DNA of 64,000 nt from Candidatus Auribacterota bacterium. GTDB taxonomy: Bacteria > Auribacterota > JAFGBW01 > JAFGJP01. The DNA lies in assembly GCA_023144635.1 (NCBI GenBank), contig JAGLFH010000030.1:82386-146385 (forward strand), written 5' to 3'. The notes beneath the pieces were generated by a model. It was not told the origin of the DNA. It ran no database searches and saw only the letters and a list, made by a program, of their open reading frames with translations. A program made the translations under genes and the position numbers. Positions 1-7,311 of this stretch are shown piece after piece. Position 1 is the first letter of the stretch, and each line of letters opens with the position of its first letter.

Positions 1-1
1 G

Positions 2-229
2 ATTCTTTTTACAAATCCTTTATTTACTCAGGGTGAAGATACAAAAATGGTTCGTATAAACGGACAAAAAGCTATTGTTGAATATGATAAAACATTACAA
101 TCCGGAAAGATCACAATAATCGTTGCAAGTAAAATAATAGTTACTGTTAAAGGTACAAAAGTGTTAAAAGAAGATATTATTTCATATGTTGAAAAAATAG
201 ATTTTAAGGCAATGACACTTTTTCAATGA
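2..229 (+). CDS. C-terminal part of an unrecognised protein (5' end outside window)
   Basis: The frame is open from base 2 to the stop before base 230, so the visible 75 residues are the tail of a longer protein. The first in-frame ATG, at 47, has no ribosome binding site and lies inside the open frame. The sequence is a mix of short beta-like hydrophobic stretches (GKITIIVASKIIVTVKG) and charged residues, with no Cys motif and no membrane span. I do not recognise the family. It ends 25 bases before the CrcB start and could be the upstream member of the same transcript. Confidence 0.5.
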   Translation: MLFTNPLFTQGEDTKMVRINGQKAIVEYDKTLQSGKITIIVASKIIVTVKGTKVLKEDIISYVEKIDFKAMTLFQ

Positions 230-254
230 TAATAAATTTTCTTAGGTGATAAGT

Positions 255-641
255 ATGACAAAAGTGCTTTTTATTTGTTTCGGAGGTGCGCTTGGAGCCC
301 TTTTAAGATATATGGTAACTGGTGCCAGCCATAAAGTATTACCCGGTATTTTTCCGTGGGGTACTTTGATCGTTAATCTTATAGGCTGTTTTTGTATTGG
401 TTTTTTATGGCGCCTTACTGAGACGTTTTCTTTCTCTCATAATATAAGACTTTTTATTTTTATAGGTCTTCTGGGTTCATTTACTACGTTTTCTACTTAT
501 GGCCTTGAGTGCTTCCAGTTTTTACGTGATGGTCAGATAAGATTTTTCCTCTTCAATATTCTTTTGAATAATATACTGGGGATATGTTTTGTTGTTGCAG
601 GAGTAATGGGTGCAGGCAGTATTATAAAAATCTTTCATTAA
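255..641 (+). CDS. crcB: CrcB/FluC fluoride ion channel
   Basis: A small four-helix membrane protein of 128 residues, the usual length for FluC. It exports fluoride passively as a dual-topology homodimer in the inner membrane. Family signatures are visible: an N-terminal GGALGALLRY segment, FPWGTLIVNLIGCF in the second helix, and the GLLGSFTTFSTYG motif that lines the fluoride pore. I chose the ATG at 255 because an AGGTGAT Shine-Dalgarno-like stretch sits just ahead of it; a GTG at 246 is also in frame. The DUF190 gene starts 15 bases downstream, a pairing common for this family. No fluoride riboswitch is obvious upstream. A single crcB gene implies a homodimer. Confidence 0.93.
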   Translation: MTKVLFICFGGALGALLRYMVTGASHKVLPGIFPWGTLIVNLIGCFCIGFLWRLTETFSFSHNIRLFIFIGLLGSFTTFSTYGLECFQFLRDGQIRFFLFNILLNNILGICFVVAGVMGAGSIIKIFH

Positions 642-656
642 TTCATGGAGGGTATT

Positions 657-977
657 ATGGGATCACCGGATGAAGTTATGTCATTAAGGATTATTATGGA
701 TGAAAACTGTTTATTTGAAGGTAAACCACTTTATGAGGTTATAGTTTTAAAGGCGCGTGAGATGAATCTTGCAGGTGCAACAGTTTTTAGAGGGATTATG
801 GGGTTTGGGGCAAATGCACACCTTCACACAGCAAAAATATTGAGACTTTCAGAAGACCTTCCTGTCGCAATAGAAATAATTGACAGTCAGAAAAATATAG
901 ACAAGATCATACCTTTTTTAAAAGAAGTAGTTAAAGAAGGAATAATGACCTTAGAAAAAGTATGTATTATAAAGTAG
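657..977 (+). CDS. DUF190 PII-like protein, partner of CrcB
   Basis: A 106-residue protein of the DUF190 family, which adopts a PII-like fold and is often encoded next to crcB. Recognisable parts are an LRIIMDENCLFEGKPLYE start and the central AGATVFRGIMGFGA motif, followed by an alternating beta/alpha C-terminus. The start at 657 is preferred over the ATG at 645 because GGAGGG lies five bases before 657 and would be inside the gene otherwise. It is very probably co-transcribed with crcB and may sense a small ligand in fluoride or ion homeostasis. That role is inferred from the family, not from the sequence. Confidence 0.85.
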   Translation: MGSPDEVMSLRIIMDENCLFEGKPLYEVIVLKAREMNLAGATVFRGIMGFGANAHLHTAKILRLSEDLPVAIEIIDSQKNIDKIIPFLKEVVKEGIMTLEKVCIIK

Positions 978-1004
978 TGTATTAAAAAAAGAATGATGAT
1001 TTAT

Positions 1005-1562
1005 TTATTTTACTTTTGGCAGCGTTATGCCTTTTTGTTTTTGGTATTTTCCCTTTCTGTCCTTATATGAAATTTGGCATGGTTCATCTGCTTCAAAAAA
1101 TATTACCTGTGCCAATCCTTCTCCGGCATAAATTTTTGCAGGAAGCGGTGTGGTATTAGATATTTCAAGCGTAACATATCCTTCCCATTCAGGTTCAAAA
1201 GGTGTTACGTTCACTATTATTCCGCATCTTGCATAAGTTGATTTTCCAATACAGATCGTAAGTACGTTTCTTGGAATACGAAAATATTCCATTGTTTTGG
1301 CAAGTGCGAATGAGTTCGGGGGAATTATGCACTCGCGTCCCTCAAAATTCCTAAAAGAATTTTCATCAAAATTTTTCGGATCGACAATAGTACTATTAAT
1401 ATTTGTAAAAACCTTAAAATGACGGTCTACGCGGATATCATATCCATAGGAGGAAAGGCCGTAAGAAATTTTTCCTTTTGAGACAAGTTTTGTAGAAAAA
1501 GGCCGAATCATGTGGTGTTTTCTAGACATATATTTTATCCATCTGTCACTTTTAATGCTCAT
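1005..1562 (-). CDS. dcd: dCTP deaminase
   Basis: A 185-residue trimeric deaminase that converts dCTP to dUTP (possibly with dUTPase activity) for thymidylate synthesis in the cytoplasm. The conserved core is clear: an [13 protein letters not shown] segment near residue 35, an [15 protein letters not shown] segment, [13 protein letters not shown], and the catalytic region [11 protein letters not shown] with its general-base Glu. Length is typical. Its ATG overlaps the stop codon of the upstream epimerase by four bases (ATGA), so the two are translationally coupled. The crcB/DUF190 pair converges on it with a 27-base gap. Confidence 0.95.
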   Translation of the reverse strand: MSIKSDRWIKYMSRKHHMIRPFSTKLVSKGKISYGLSSYGYDIRVDRHFKVFTNINSTIVDPKNFDENSFRNFEGRECIIPPNSFALAKTMEYFRIPRNVLTICIGKSTYARCGIIVNVTPFEPEWEGYVTLEISNTTPLPAKIYAGEGLAQVIFFEADEPCQISYKDRKGKYQKQKGITLPKVK

Positions 1563-2500
1563 ACTTTCTCCGTTTTATTTAAGAAGTGTTTACAGGTTCT
1601 TATAATGCTTTCTTTTGCAGGGTATCTAAAAGTAAAACCTGCAGATTGAAGACTGCTCGTACTGTAGATCCTGTCTTTATAAACCTTTTTAAGTTTACTT
1701 CCAAAATATGGAAGGCAAAAGAGAAAAGATGTTAAAAAAGAAGGAAGTTCGAAAGGGTTGCGTGCATTTAGAGCTTGCGACATAGTAGAGAAGACTTCTT
1801 TGGAAGTGAGTATTTCTTTATCAGCTATATAGAAAGTGCCTTCAAGGCACTTTTCAGATCTTGCTGAAAAAATAAGTGCGTCTACTACGTTTTTTACATA
1901 TACCAGATGAAATTTGTTCTTTCCATGATCTACAAGAGGGAACAATCTATATTTGAGCAAGGTAAGAAGTTTATTAAGTGCATGAGGTTCACCCTCTCCA
2001 TAAACCATACAGGGTCTTATTACAGATACTTTTAATCCTTTTTTTCTGTAATCAATAACGATTTTTTCAGCTTCAGCTTTTGATTCACCATAAGGATTTG
2101 TAGGGTTATACGGAAGATCTTCGGTAAGAAGTATATCTGCATTACCAAGTACAGGTGCTATGGAACTAACATGTATAAATCTTTTGACATTATTTATCAG
2201 AGCAAACTGGCAAAGATATTTTGTAGAAAGCACATTTACTTTATGAAGATTTTCTCTGTTTTTATTTGAAACATAACCTGCGCAGTGATATATAACATCA
2301 ATTTTTTCAGGCAAGCTTTTTAATAGGGATTTTTCATCAGTTATATCTGCATAAATTAAATTTACGCCGAATTTTTCTATGAGTTTTGATTTTTTAGTAT
2401 TTCTTACTATACAGTAAATAATATCTTCTGATGAAGTCGCAAGTTCTTCAACAAGATGTCTTCCAATAAAACCTGTTGCTCCTGTTACCAGAATATTCAT
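1559..2500 (-). CDS. NAD(P)-dependent epimerase/dehydratase (extended SDR)
   Basis: A 313-residue extended short-chain dehydrogenase. The N-terminus carries the dinucleotide-binding GATGFIG motif (residues 7-13), and the active site has a Ser region (HVSS) and YGESK (YxxxK) near residue 135. The C-terminal part resembles NAD-dependent epimerases and dihydroflavonol-4-reductase-like enzymes, so the substrate may be a nucleotide sugar or another carbonyl compound; the sequence does not decide. It overlaps dcd by four bases and follows the aldo/keto reductase by 12 bases, which suggests one transcript of redox enzymes. Confidence 0.85.
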   Translation of the reverse strand: MNILVTGATGFIGRHLVEELATSSEDIIYCIVRNTKKSKLIEKFGVNLIYADITDEKSLLKSLPEKIDVIYHCAGYVSNKNRENLHKVNVLSTKYLCQFALINNVKRFIHVSSIAPVLGNADILLTEDLPYNPTNPYGESKAEAEKIVIDYRKKGLKVSVIRPCMVYGEGEPHALNKLLTLLKYRLFPLVDHGKNKFHLVYVKNVVDALIFSARSEKCLEGTFYIADKEILTSKEVFSTMSQALNARNPFELPSFLTSFLFCLPYFGSKLKKVYKDRIYSTSSLQSAGFTFRYPAKESIIRTCKHFLNKTEKV

Positions 2501-2512
2501 AAAGATCCTTTT

Positions 2513-3475
2513 TTAGGAGATATTTTGTTCTCTTTTGTTAAGAATAGAATTTATTTTATTTATATCATCTTTATCTATATCTATTGAAGCGCTTTTTGCA
2601 TTGCAATAAAGTTGATCATTATTTCTTGCTCCAACAAGAGCTGCTGTAATGCCTTTTTGATTGAATGTCCAGTAAATTACAAGTTGACTTAAAGTATAAC
2701 AGTATTTTTCAGCTATTTCTTTTATTTTAAATAAAGCATCCTTATTTATTGATAATCTTGGTTCTTCAAGATCTATCGTATGATGATAACGTACAATATC
2801 TTTTGGTGTCGGAACATTATCGAAGAAAAATTTTCCTGTCAGTATTCCTGCATGAAGAGGACTGTAGGAAAGTATGGAAATATTATTTTCTATACAAAAA
2901 GGAACTGTTCCTTTTTCTATATCTCTTATGAACATATTGTAATGAGGTTGGAGTGAATGAAGAGGCGAGTATTTCATAAATTCTTTCATCTGCTGAACAG
3001 AATAATTGCTTACACCGATAGCTTTTATAATGCCCTTTTCATAAAACTCTTTCATAACAGTAGCTGTTTTTTCAATAGGAGTTTCCGGATCATGCCAGTG
3101 TACTTGATATAGATCAAAATAATCTGTGTGAAGCCTTTTTCTTGAAAGGTCTAATTCTTTTAACATGGTATCTTTTTTTAGATCATGAAATATTTTTCTT
3201 CCATTCCAGCTAAGTCCCAGTTTTGTTGCAAGAACTACTTTTTCACGGTAATTTTCTTTTTTAAGGAAAGTTCCGATAACTTCTTCTGAATGTCCCCTTC
3301 CATACATAGGAGCAGTATCAATAAGATTTATACCTTCGCTAACGGCTTTTTCCAGAACCTGAAGTGATTTCTTGTCTTCCTGATGTCCCCACCATTTATC
3401 ATTACCAAAAGACCATGTGCCGAGCCCGATAACAGATATATTGATATCAGTATTTGATAATTTTTTGTATTTCAT
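2513..3475 (-). CDS. Aldo/keto reductase
   Basis: A 320-residue AKR-superfamily (beta/alpha)8 oxidoreductase using NAD(P)H. The catalytic tetrad is visible: Asp and Tyr in LIDTAPMYGRG, Lys in VVLATKLG, and His in QVHWHDP. The C-terminal cofactor segment (ALVGARNNDQL) is present. The sequence is closest in style to YajO/Tas-like bacterial AKRs that act on broad aldehydes. Its neighbours are an SDR downstream and an iron alcohol dehydrogenase upstream, suggesting aldehyde or ketone detoxification, though no substrate is indicated. A 45-bp dispersed repeat begins eight bases upstream of the start codon and may have altered the native leader. Confidence 0.92.
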   Translation of the reverse strand: MKYKKLSNTDINISVIGLGTWSFGNDKWWGHQEDKKSLQVLEKAVSEGINLIDTAPMYGRGHSEEVIGTFLKKENYREKVVLATKLGLSWNGRKIFHDLKKDTMLKELDLSRKRLHTDYFDLYQVHWHDPETPIEKTATVMKEFYEKGIIKAIGVSNYSVQQMKEFMKYSPLHSLQPHYNMFIRDIEKGTVPFCIENNISILSYSPLHAGILTGKFFFDNVPTPKDIVRYHHTIDLEEPRLSINKDALFKIKEIAEKYCYTLSQLVIYWTFNQKGITAALVGARNNDQLYCNAKSASIDIDKDDINKINSILNKREQNIS

Positions 3476-3483
3476 ATAGTTTC

Positions 3484-3528
3484 AGTGCCTAAAATGCCTA
3501 AAGTTTGAAGTGTCTAAAGTTAAGGAGC
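3484..3528. repeat. Dispersed repeat family C, copy 1 (45 bp)
   Basis: This 45-bp block is identical, apart from one base, to the reverse complement of 44708-44752. Its core reads AGTGCCTAAAATGCCTAAAG and continues to AAGGAGC. More degenerate relatives lie at about 52809-52846, 33757-33790 and 19692-19730. It sits between the aldo/keto reductase and the iron alcohol dehydrogenase. Internally it is built from repeats of a TGCCTAAA-like unit. Confidence 0.85.
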
Positions 3529-3573
3529 GCAAACGCGCATAATTTTCTATTTTAATTTCTTCTACTTTCGTTA

Positions 3574-4734
3574 TTACAGCGAAGATTTCAGTATTTTAAA
3601 AATATCTTCTTTTTCAAGTATTTTAAATGCTCCAAGCGGGCCAAACATAACAGCCTTATCAGTCATTTCATCAAGTTTTTTGTCATCTATTCCAACATCA
3701 CTTAATTTTAAAGGAAGATCAAGTGCTTTAAAAAATTCTTTAGTCTTTTCAATTCCTTTTTTTGCAATATCCATATTATCTTTTCCTGTAACACCCCAGA
3801 CATTTTCTGCATAAGATACAAATTTATAAACAGTATCAACAGATAATACATATTCCATCCATGATGGTGTTATTATTGCAAGTCCAAACCCATGAGTAAT
3901 ATCATAGACAGCGCTTATTGCATGTTCTATATAATGTGTTGCCCAGTCACCTGTTTTTCCACTTGCAATTAAACTGTTAAGAGCTAATGAACTTGCCCAC
4001 ATTATTTGTGCTCTTGCATTATAATTATCCGGCTCTTTTAGCAAAATAGGTCCAAATTCTATACAAGTTTTCATTAAAGCTTCTGCTATTCTATCGCATA
4101 AAAAAGTATCTTTTTCCTTGCAAAAATAGCTTTCAAGGATATGGCTGAAAATATCTGCAATGCCTGCTGATGTTTGGTTTGCAGGCAAGGTGTATGTATA
4201 AGTGGGATCCAGTATTGAAAATTGGGGTCGCAGTAAATCACTGCCAAAGCTAAGTTTTTCTTTAGTTTCTTCATTGCTGATAACAGTAAAGCCGTTCATC
4301 TCGCTTCCGGTTGCTGAAAGGGTTAGTATTGTCCCAATGGGAAGAGCTTCTTTTATTTGAGCTTTTCTTAAAAAGAAATCCCATGCGTCATGATTGCAGC
4401 ATGCACCTGCTGCGATAGCCTTAGATGTATCTATAACGCTTCCTCCCCCAACAGCAAGTATGAATTTAAGCGAGTGTTTTTTACAAAGTTCTACTCCTTT
4501 TCTTACAATTTTAATTCTGGGGTTTGGTGAAATTTCGGAAAGCTCCTTAAAAGAGATACTACTTTTTTTTAAGATAGATGTTACCGTTTCATATAGACCG
4601 GTTTTTTTTATACTTGAGCTACCATAAACTATAAGGATATTATCTGAAATGTTTTTTATTTCTGTTCCAAGTCCTTCAATCTTGTTTTTACCAAAAAGTA
4701 TTTTTGTCGGAACATGATAATTAAAATTTAACAT
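3574..4734 (-). CDS. Iron-containing alcohol dehydrogenase (YqhD/BdhA-like)
   Basis: A 386-residue group III alcohol dehydrogenase. The N-terminal Rossmann-like half has the GGGSVIDTSKAI nucleotide-binding motif near residue 95. The helical half carries the metal ligands: Asp and His in ADIFSHILESYF, His in DWATHYIEHAIS, and His in DITHGFGLAI. The pattern TLSATGSEMNGFTVIS and the DPTYTYTLP segment match YqhD and NADPH-dependent butanol dehydrogenases, which reduce aldehydes. A GAGG sequence precedes the ATG at a good distance. The hemerythrin-like gene is 26 bases upstream. The reaction is well supported; the natural substrate is not known. Confidence 0.93.
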   Translation of the reverse strand: MLNFNYHVPTKILFGKNKIEGLGTEIKNISDNILIVYGSSSIKKTGLYETVTSILKKSSISFKELSEISPNPRIKIVRKGVELCKKHSLKFILAVGGGSVIDTSKAIAAGACCNHDAWDFFLRKAQIKEALPIGTILTLSATGSEMNGFTVISNEETKEKLSFGSDLLRPQFSILDPTYTYTLPANQTSAGIADIFSHILESYFCKEKDTFLCDRIAEALMKTCIEFGPILLKEPDNYNARAQIMWASSLALNSLIASGKTGDWATHYIEHAISAVYDITHGFGLAIITPSWMEYVLSVDTVYKFVSYAENVWGVTGKDNMDIAKKGIEKTKEFFKALDLPLKLSDVGIDDKKLDEMTDKAVMFGPLGAFKILEKEDIFKILKSSL

Positions 4735-4760
4735 ATAAAAACCTCTTTTTGATCTGTAGA

Positions 4761-5168
4761 TTAATCTTGTTGATTCAAATTATCGTATTCTTTGAAAAGA
4801 ATATCTTCTTCTCTTTGGACTCTATTTCCGATCATCCATAAAAGTTCCCCATAATCTTTTGCGTATTCAAATGCTGAACTAGCATCTGAATATTTTTCAT
4901 AAAATTGAAGAACAGAATTTTTTACGTTTTCCATATCTCTTGCAATAATATTCAATATTTTTTTTAAACGCTCATCATTCCAAGCTGCTTTTCTAAGGAT
5001 TGGATAAAGTTTTTCATTTTCTTTTTTTAGGTGTAAAATAATGAGGTCTTTTGTAGATAAAAGTATTTTTCGGCCTTCATTTGAATAAAAACCAAGTTCT
5101 TTTACCTTGTCAAGCAGAGTAATTATTTCAGAGTGTTCTTTTTTTAGTTCTTCGATTAAAGCGGACAT
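4761..5168 (-). CDS. Hemerythrin HHE-type domain protein
   Basis: A 135-residue all-helical protein of the hemerythrin-like (HHE) superfamily. The N-terminus has an EELKKEHSEI helix with the first His, the second helix has the HLKKENEKLYPIL pattern (His...Glu), and the C-terminus has the REEDILFKEY signature of cation-binding HHE domains. The position that is often His just before that last motif is Gln here, so the full di-iron ligand set may be incomplete. Such proteins bind or sense iron, oxygen or nitric oxide in the cytoplasm. It is followed closely by the iron-dependent alcohol dehydrogenase, which may be functionally relevant. Confidence 0.8.
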   Translation of the reverse strand: MSALIEELKKEHSEIITLLDKVKELGFYSNEGRKILLSTKDLIILHLKKENEKLYPILRKAAWNDERLKKILNIIARDMENVKNSVLQFYEKYSDASSAFEYAKDYGELLWMIGNRVQREEDILFKEYDNLNQQD

Positions 5169-5231
5169 TTTTATTTTTCCTTATAAATGTTAAAGTTATA
5201 TTTAACCAATACAATTGTAATTTTCAAGTAT

Positions 5232-5732
5232 TCAAAATGACTTAATTACACCGCTGAACATCCATAGCAAAATAGCTAATGGTTCTATTATTATAAGGCT
5301 TATAAATGTACAGACTTTTATTTTTTGATTACTGATTGGAAAAAAGGATGTTATCGGTACTAAAAAAAGAAACCCGAAAATACCCATTGCATATATATCT
5401 GAGCCTCTTGTTTCGGCAACAACTTGATTTTTATTATTAACAAGCTGTAGGGTCTTCCATTCTTTGAAATATCTTGTAAGGCCTACTCGTATATTATCTT
5501 TTTTATTAGCTTTATTATAAAAAAAAATATTTACCTGTTCGTTATAATCAGCTTTTTCTCCTCTTGCTTTTATATAATAACTTTTTGAATTACGGGTAAA
5601 ATATTCGCTTTTTCCTGTTATTTCAGCGATATCAAAAGAGTATATGGGCATAAAAACATCATAAAAAATTAAATAAGAAAGCAAAATTGTTGGAACAACA
5701 AGCACTCTTGCTATGAAAATATATTTTTTCAT
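5232..5732 (-). CDS. Membrane protein of unknown function
   Basis: I do not recognise this 166-residue protein. Residues 5-27 form a hydrophobic helix that could be an anchor, the middle (about 35-105) is a hydrophilic beta-rich domain (SKSYYIKARGEKADYNEQVNIFFYNK), and two further hydrophobic helices lie near 112-130 and 138-160. The topology, with a folded domain between membrane helices, resembles DUF3592-like proteins, but the match is too loose to assign. No clear Shine-Dalgarno precedes the ATG. It lies between a hemerythrin-like gene and a lipoprotein gene, all on the minus strand. Confidence 0.6.
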   Translation of the reverse strand: MKKYIFIARVLVVPTILLSYLIFYDVFMPIYSFDIAEITGKSEYFTRNSKSYYIKARGEKADYNEQVNIFFYNKANKKDNIRVGLTRYFKEWKTLQLVNNKNQVVAETRGSDIYAMGIFGFLFLVPITSFFPISNQKIKVCTFISLIIIEPLAILLWMFSGVIKSF

Positions 5733-5753
5733 GTTTAATTTTGGAATGATCTT

Positions 5754-6137
5754 TTATAGCTCTTTATTGATCTCATCAAGCAGGGTCAAAGACAATGTCT
5801 GATCACCGAACATACCTACTCGTATGGATACTTCTGTAGAGTTATCGGTGATTTTCTTAAGAGTTATAGTTATTTTTTTATCCTGTGCATTTCTGCAGAT
5901 GATTTTAGATGCCAGTTTATCAGTTTGTTCACTGACCTTTATGAATTGAAGGTTAGTTATTGCTTTATTCGAAGCAGATACAGCTTTTTCAAGATCAGCT
6001 TCTGCGTTAGCTTGCAGTTCGCCTCTAATATAGGCAACTGTTCCAGCTCCGGCGCTTCCAGCAAGAAGTGCGGCGCATCCTGATATAAAAGGCAGCAATA
6101 AAGTAAGTGAGATAAAAAAGATAAGAGTCTTTTTCAT
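5754..6137 (-). CDS. DUF3568-family lipoprotein
   Basis: A 127-residue lipoprotein. The signal peptide MKKTLIFFISLTLLLPFISGC ends in a lipobox with Cys21. The mature part begins with AALLAGSAGAGTVAYIRGEL, typical of DUF3568 proteins, followed by a helix-rich region (DLEKAVSASNKAITNLQ) and a beta-rich C-terminus with SIRVGMFGDQTLS. It is expected to be anchored in the outer or inner membrane facing the periplasm. The function of the family is unknown. It starts 24 bases after the stop of the zinc-ribbon-like gene and has a GGAGGAGAA ribosome binding site. Confidence 0.85.
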   Translation of the reverse strand: MKKTLIFFISLTLLLPFISGCAALLAGSAGAGTVAYIRGELQANAEADLEKAVSASNKAITNLQFIKVSEQTDKLASKIICRNAQDKKITITLKKITDNSTEVSIRVGMFGDQTLSLTLLDEINKEL

Positions 6138-6161
6138 ATTATTCTCCTCCTGTGAATGATT

Positions 6162-6641
6162 CTATTTGAGTCTGATATGCCTTAAGACATCACCTGATTT
6201 TACAAATGTTCCGTTATCGCATCCGGTTACATTGCAAAAAGATATAGCATTATTAAAATCAAGTTTAGGTGTAAGTCCTATTACGACCATATCAGCGTCC
6301 GTACTGCAGTTGCAATTAATAAGCTTTTCGAACATAACTCCGCAATGAGGACAGAAAAGATCGTCTTTGACGCCATCTTTAAGATTTCCGGAAAGCATGA
6401 TCTTTTCAAAATCTCCCTCAATAGCAGATATTACAAATTCACCTTCTTCATCGTCTCTTTTGAATTTTAAACGCAGCCCGCCATGTCCATTTATTTTATA
6501 TTCTTCATCAATTACATTACAACCCTTTGGGCAATATGCTTCACTAACGATGTATCTTACCTTATCATCATTAACAGATTCGTCTTGTTCTCTTTTATTA
6601 AGCGGTATTATTAACCGCCCGTCTTCACTGAACCTTTCCAT
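6162..6641 (-). CDS. Cysteine-rich hypothetical protein
   Basis: A 159-residue soluble protein that I cannot place in a known family. It has several Cys pairs: CPKGC near residue 37, CPHCG in the middle, and CNCS shortly after, so one or two metal-binding knuckles are likely. Between them is a charged beta-rich domain (LRLKFKRDDEEGEFVISAIEG). The start at 6641 is chosen because GGAGGAT lies five to ten bases upstream; an in-frame ATG at 6665 would place this ribosome binding site inside the gene. It heads a short minus-strand run leading into the DUF3568 lipoprotein. Confidence 0.65.
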   Translation of the reverse strand: MERFSEDGRLIIPLNKREQDESVNDDKVRYIVSEAYCPKGCNVIDEEYKINGHGGLRLKFKRDDEEGEFVISAIEGDFEKIMLSGNLKDGVKDDLFCPHCGVMFEKLINCNCSTDADMVVIGLTPKLDFNNAISFCNVTGCDNGTFVKSGDVLRHIRLK

Positions 6642-6729
6642 AATATCCTCCAAATGATTATTCAATTAAAAAATGCAGAAACAGTTTATCACGAGCTAAT
6701 GAACGTATCAATGACTTTTATGATGCCGT

Positions 6730-6906
6730 TTAGGGAGTAGATCTTAGCTTTGCTTCATTCATTATGCTTTCTGTAGCACTTGCGCCTATTCGTGTTACGC
6801 CAATTTCTATTACTCTCAGCATATCATCCAGTTTTCTTATTCCGCCAGCTGCTTTTATTTGAATATCTGGGGAGCAGTGTTTACGCATAAGTTTTAAGTG
6901 ATGTGC
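6730..6906 (-). pseudogene. deoC: Decayed 3' remnant of deoxyribose-phosphate aldolase (deoC)
   Basis: Reading the minus strand from 6906 to the stop at 6730-6732 gives a 58-residue open stretch containing HHLKLMRKHC, IQIKAAGGIR and GVTRIGASAT. These match, in order, the C-terminal third of bacterial DeoC (the ATxEDVKLMR, KAAGGIR and RIGAS segments before the C-terminus). An in-frame stop lies just upstream and the catalytic Lys (VKTSTG segment) and everything before it are absent. The next gene ends 15 bases away, so there is no room for the missing part. This is a truncated gene, not a functional aldolase. Confidence 0.8.
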
Positions 6907-6920
6907 TTTTTATACAAATA

Positions 6921-7187
6921 TTAGGATGACTTACTATCTATATTTAAAGCAGATAACACATCTTTTGCTTTTTCCTCAACCTCTTTAGGAATGATTACGG
7001 ATTGTTCATTAAGCGGGCCAGCAGGGAACATTGCAGCACTCTCTCCTGATATATAATTAGGTATGCCTGCTTTTTTTAAAGCACTTGTTACCATATCAAT
7101 TTCTATCAATTTATTTGAAGTAAAGATAGTAAAAGTCTCTTCAAAAACATCATCATTAATATCTTTTGGATCTATGTTTTCATTCAT
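6921..7187 (-). CDS. DUF2007 putative signal-transducing protein
   Basis: An 88-residue protein resembling DUF2007 domains. The core FTIFTSNKLIEIDMVTSALKKAGIPNYI followed by a SVIIPKEVEEKAKDVL motif is characteristic: a small ferredoxin-like fold in which a short helix and strand bind an unknown partner. The N-terminal 15 residues are acidic. Its function is unknown in the family. Its stop codon lies next to the deoC remnant on its downstream side, and it is separated from feoB upstream by about 120 bases. An AAGGAGAAAG ribosome binding site precedes the ATG. Confidence 0.75.
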   Translation of the reverse strand: MNENIDPKDINDDVFEETFTIFTSNKLIEIDMVTSALKKAGIPNYISGESAAMFPAGPLNEQSVIIPKEVEEKAKDVLSALNIDSKSS

Positions 7188-7311
7188 ATATCTTTCTCCT
7201 TATGTATAAGAATTTTGGTTATTATTTAATGTCTAATTATTTTGTGAAAAATAAAAGTATTAGTAGTTTAACATATAAACAATACACAATATCAACATTA
7301 GGGCTTATTTT

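Noticed and set aside
255-641. Fluoride riboswitch upstream of crcB
   Set aside because: The 25-base gap to the preceding frame is too short and the upstream coding sequence gives no crcB-motif pseudoknot.
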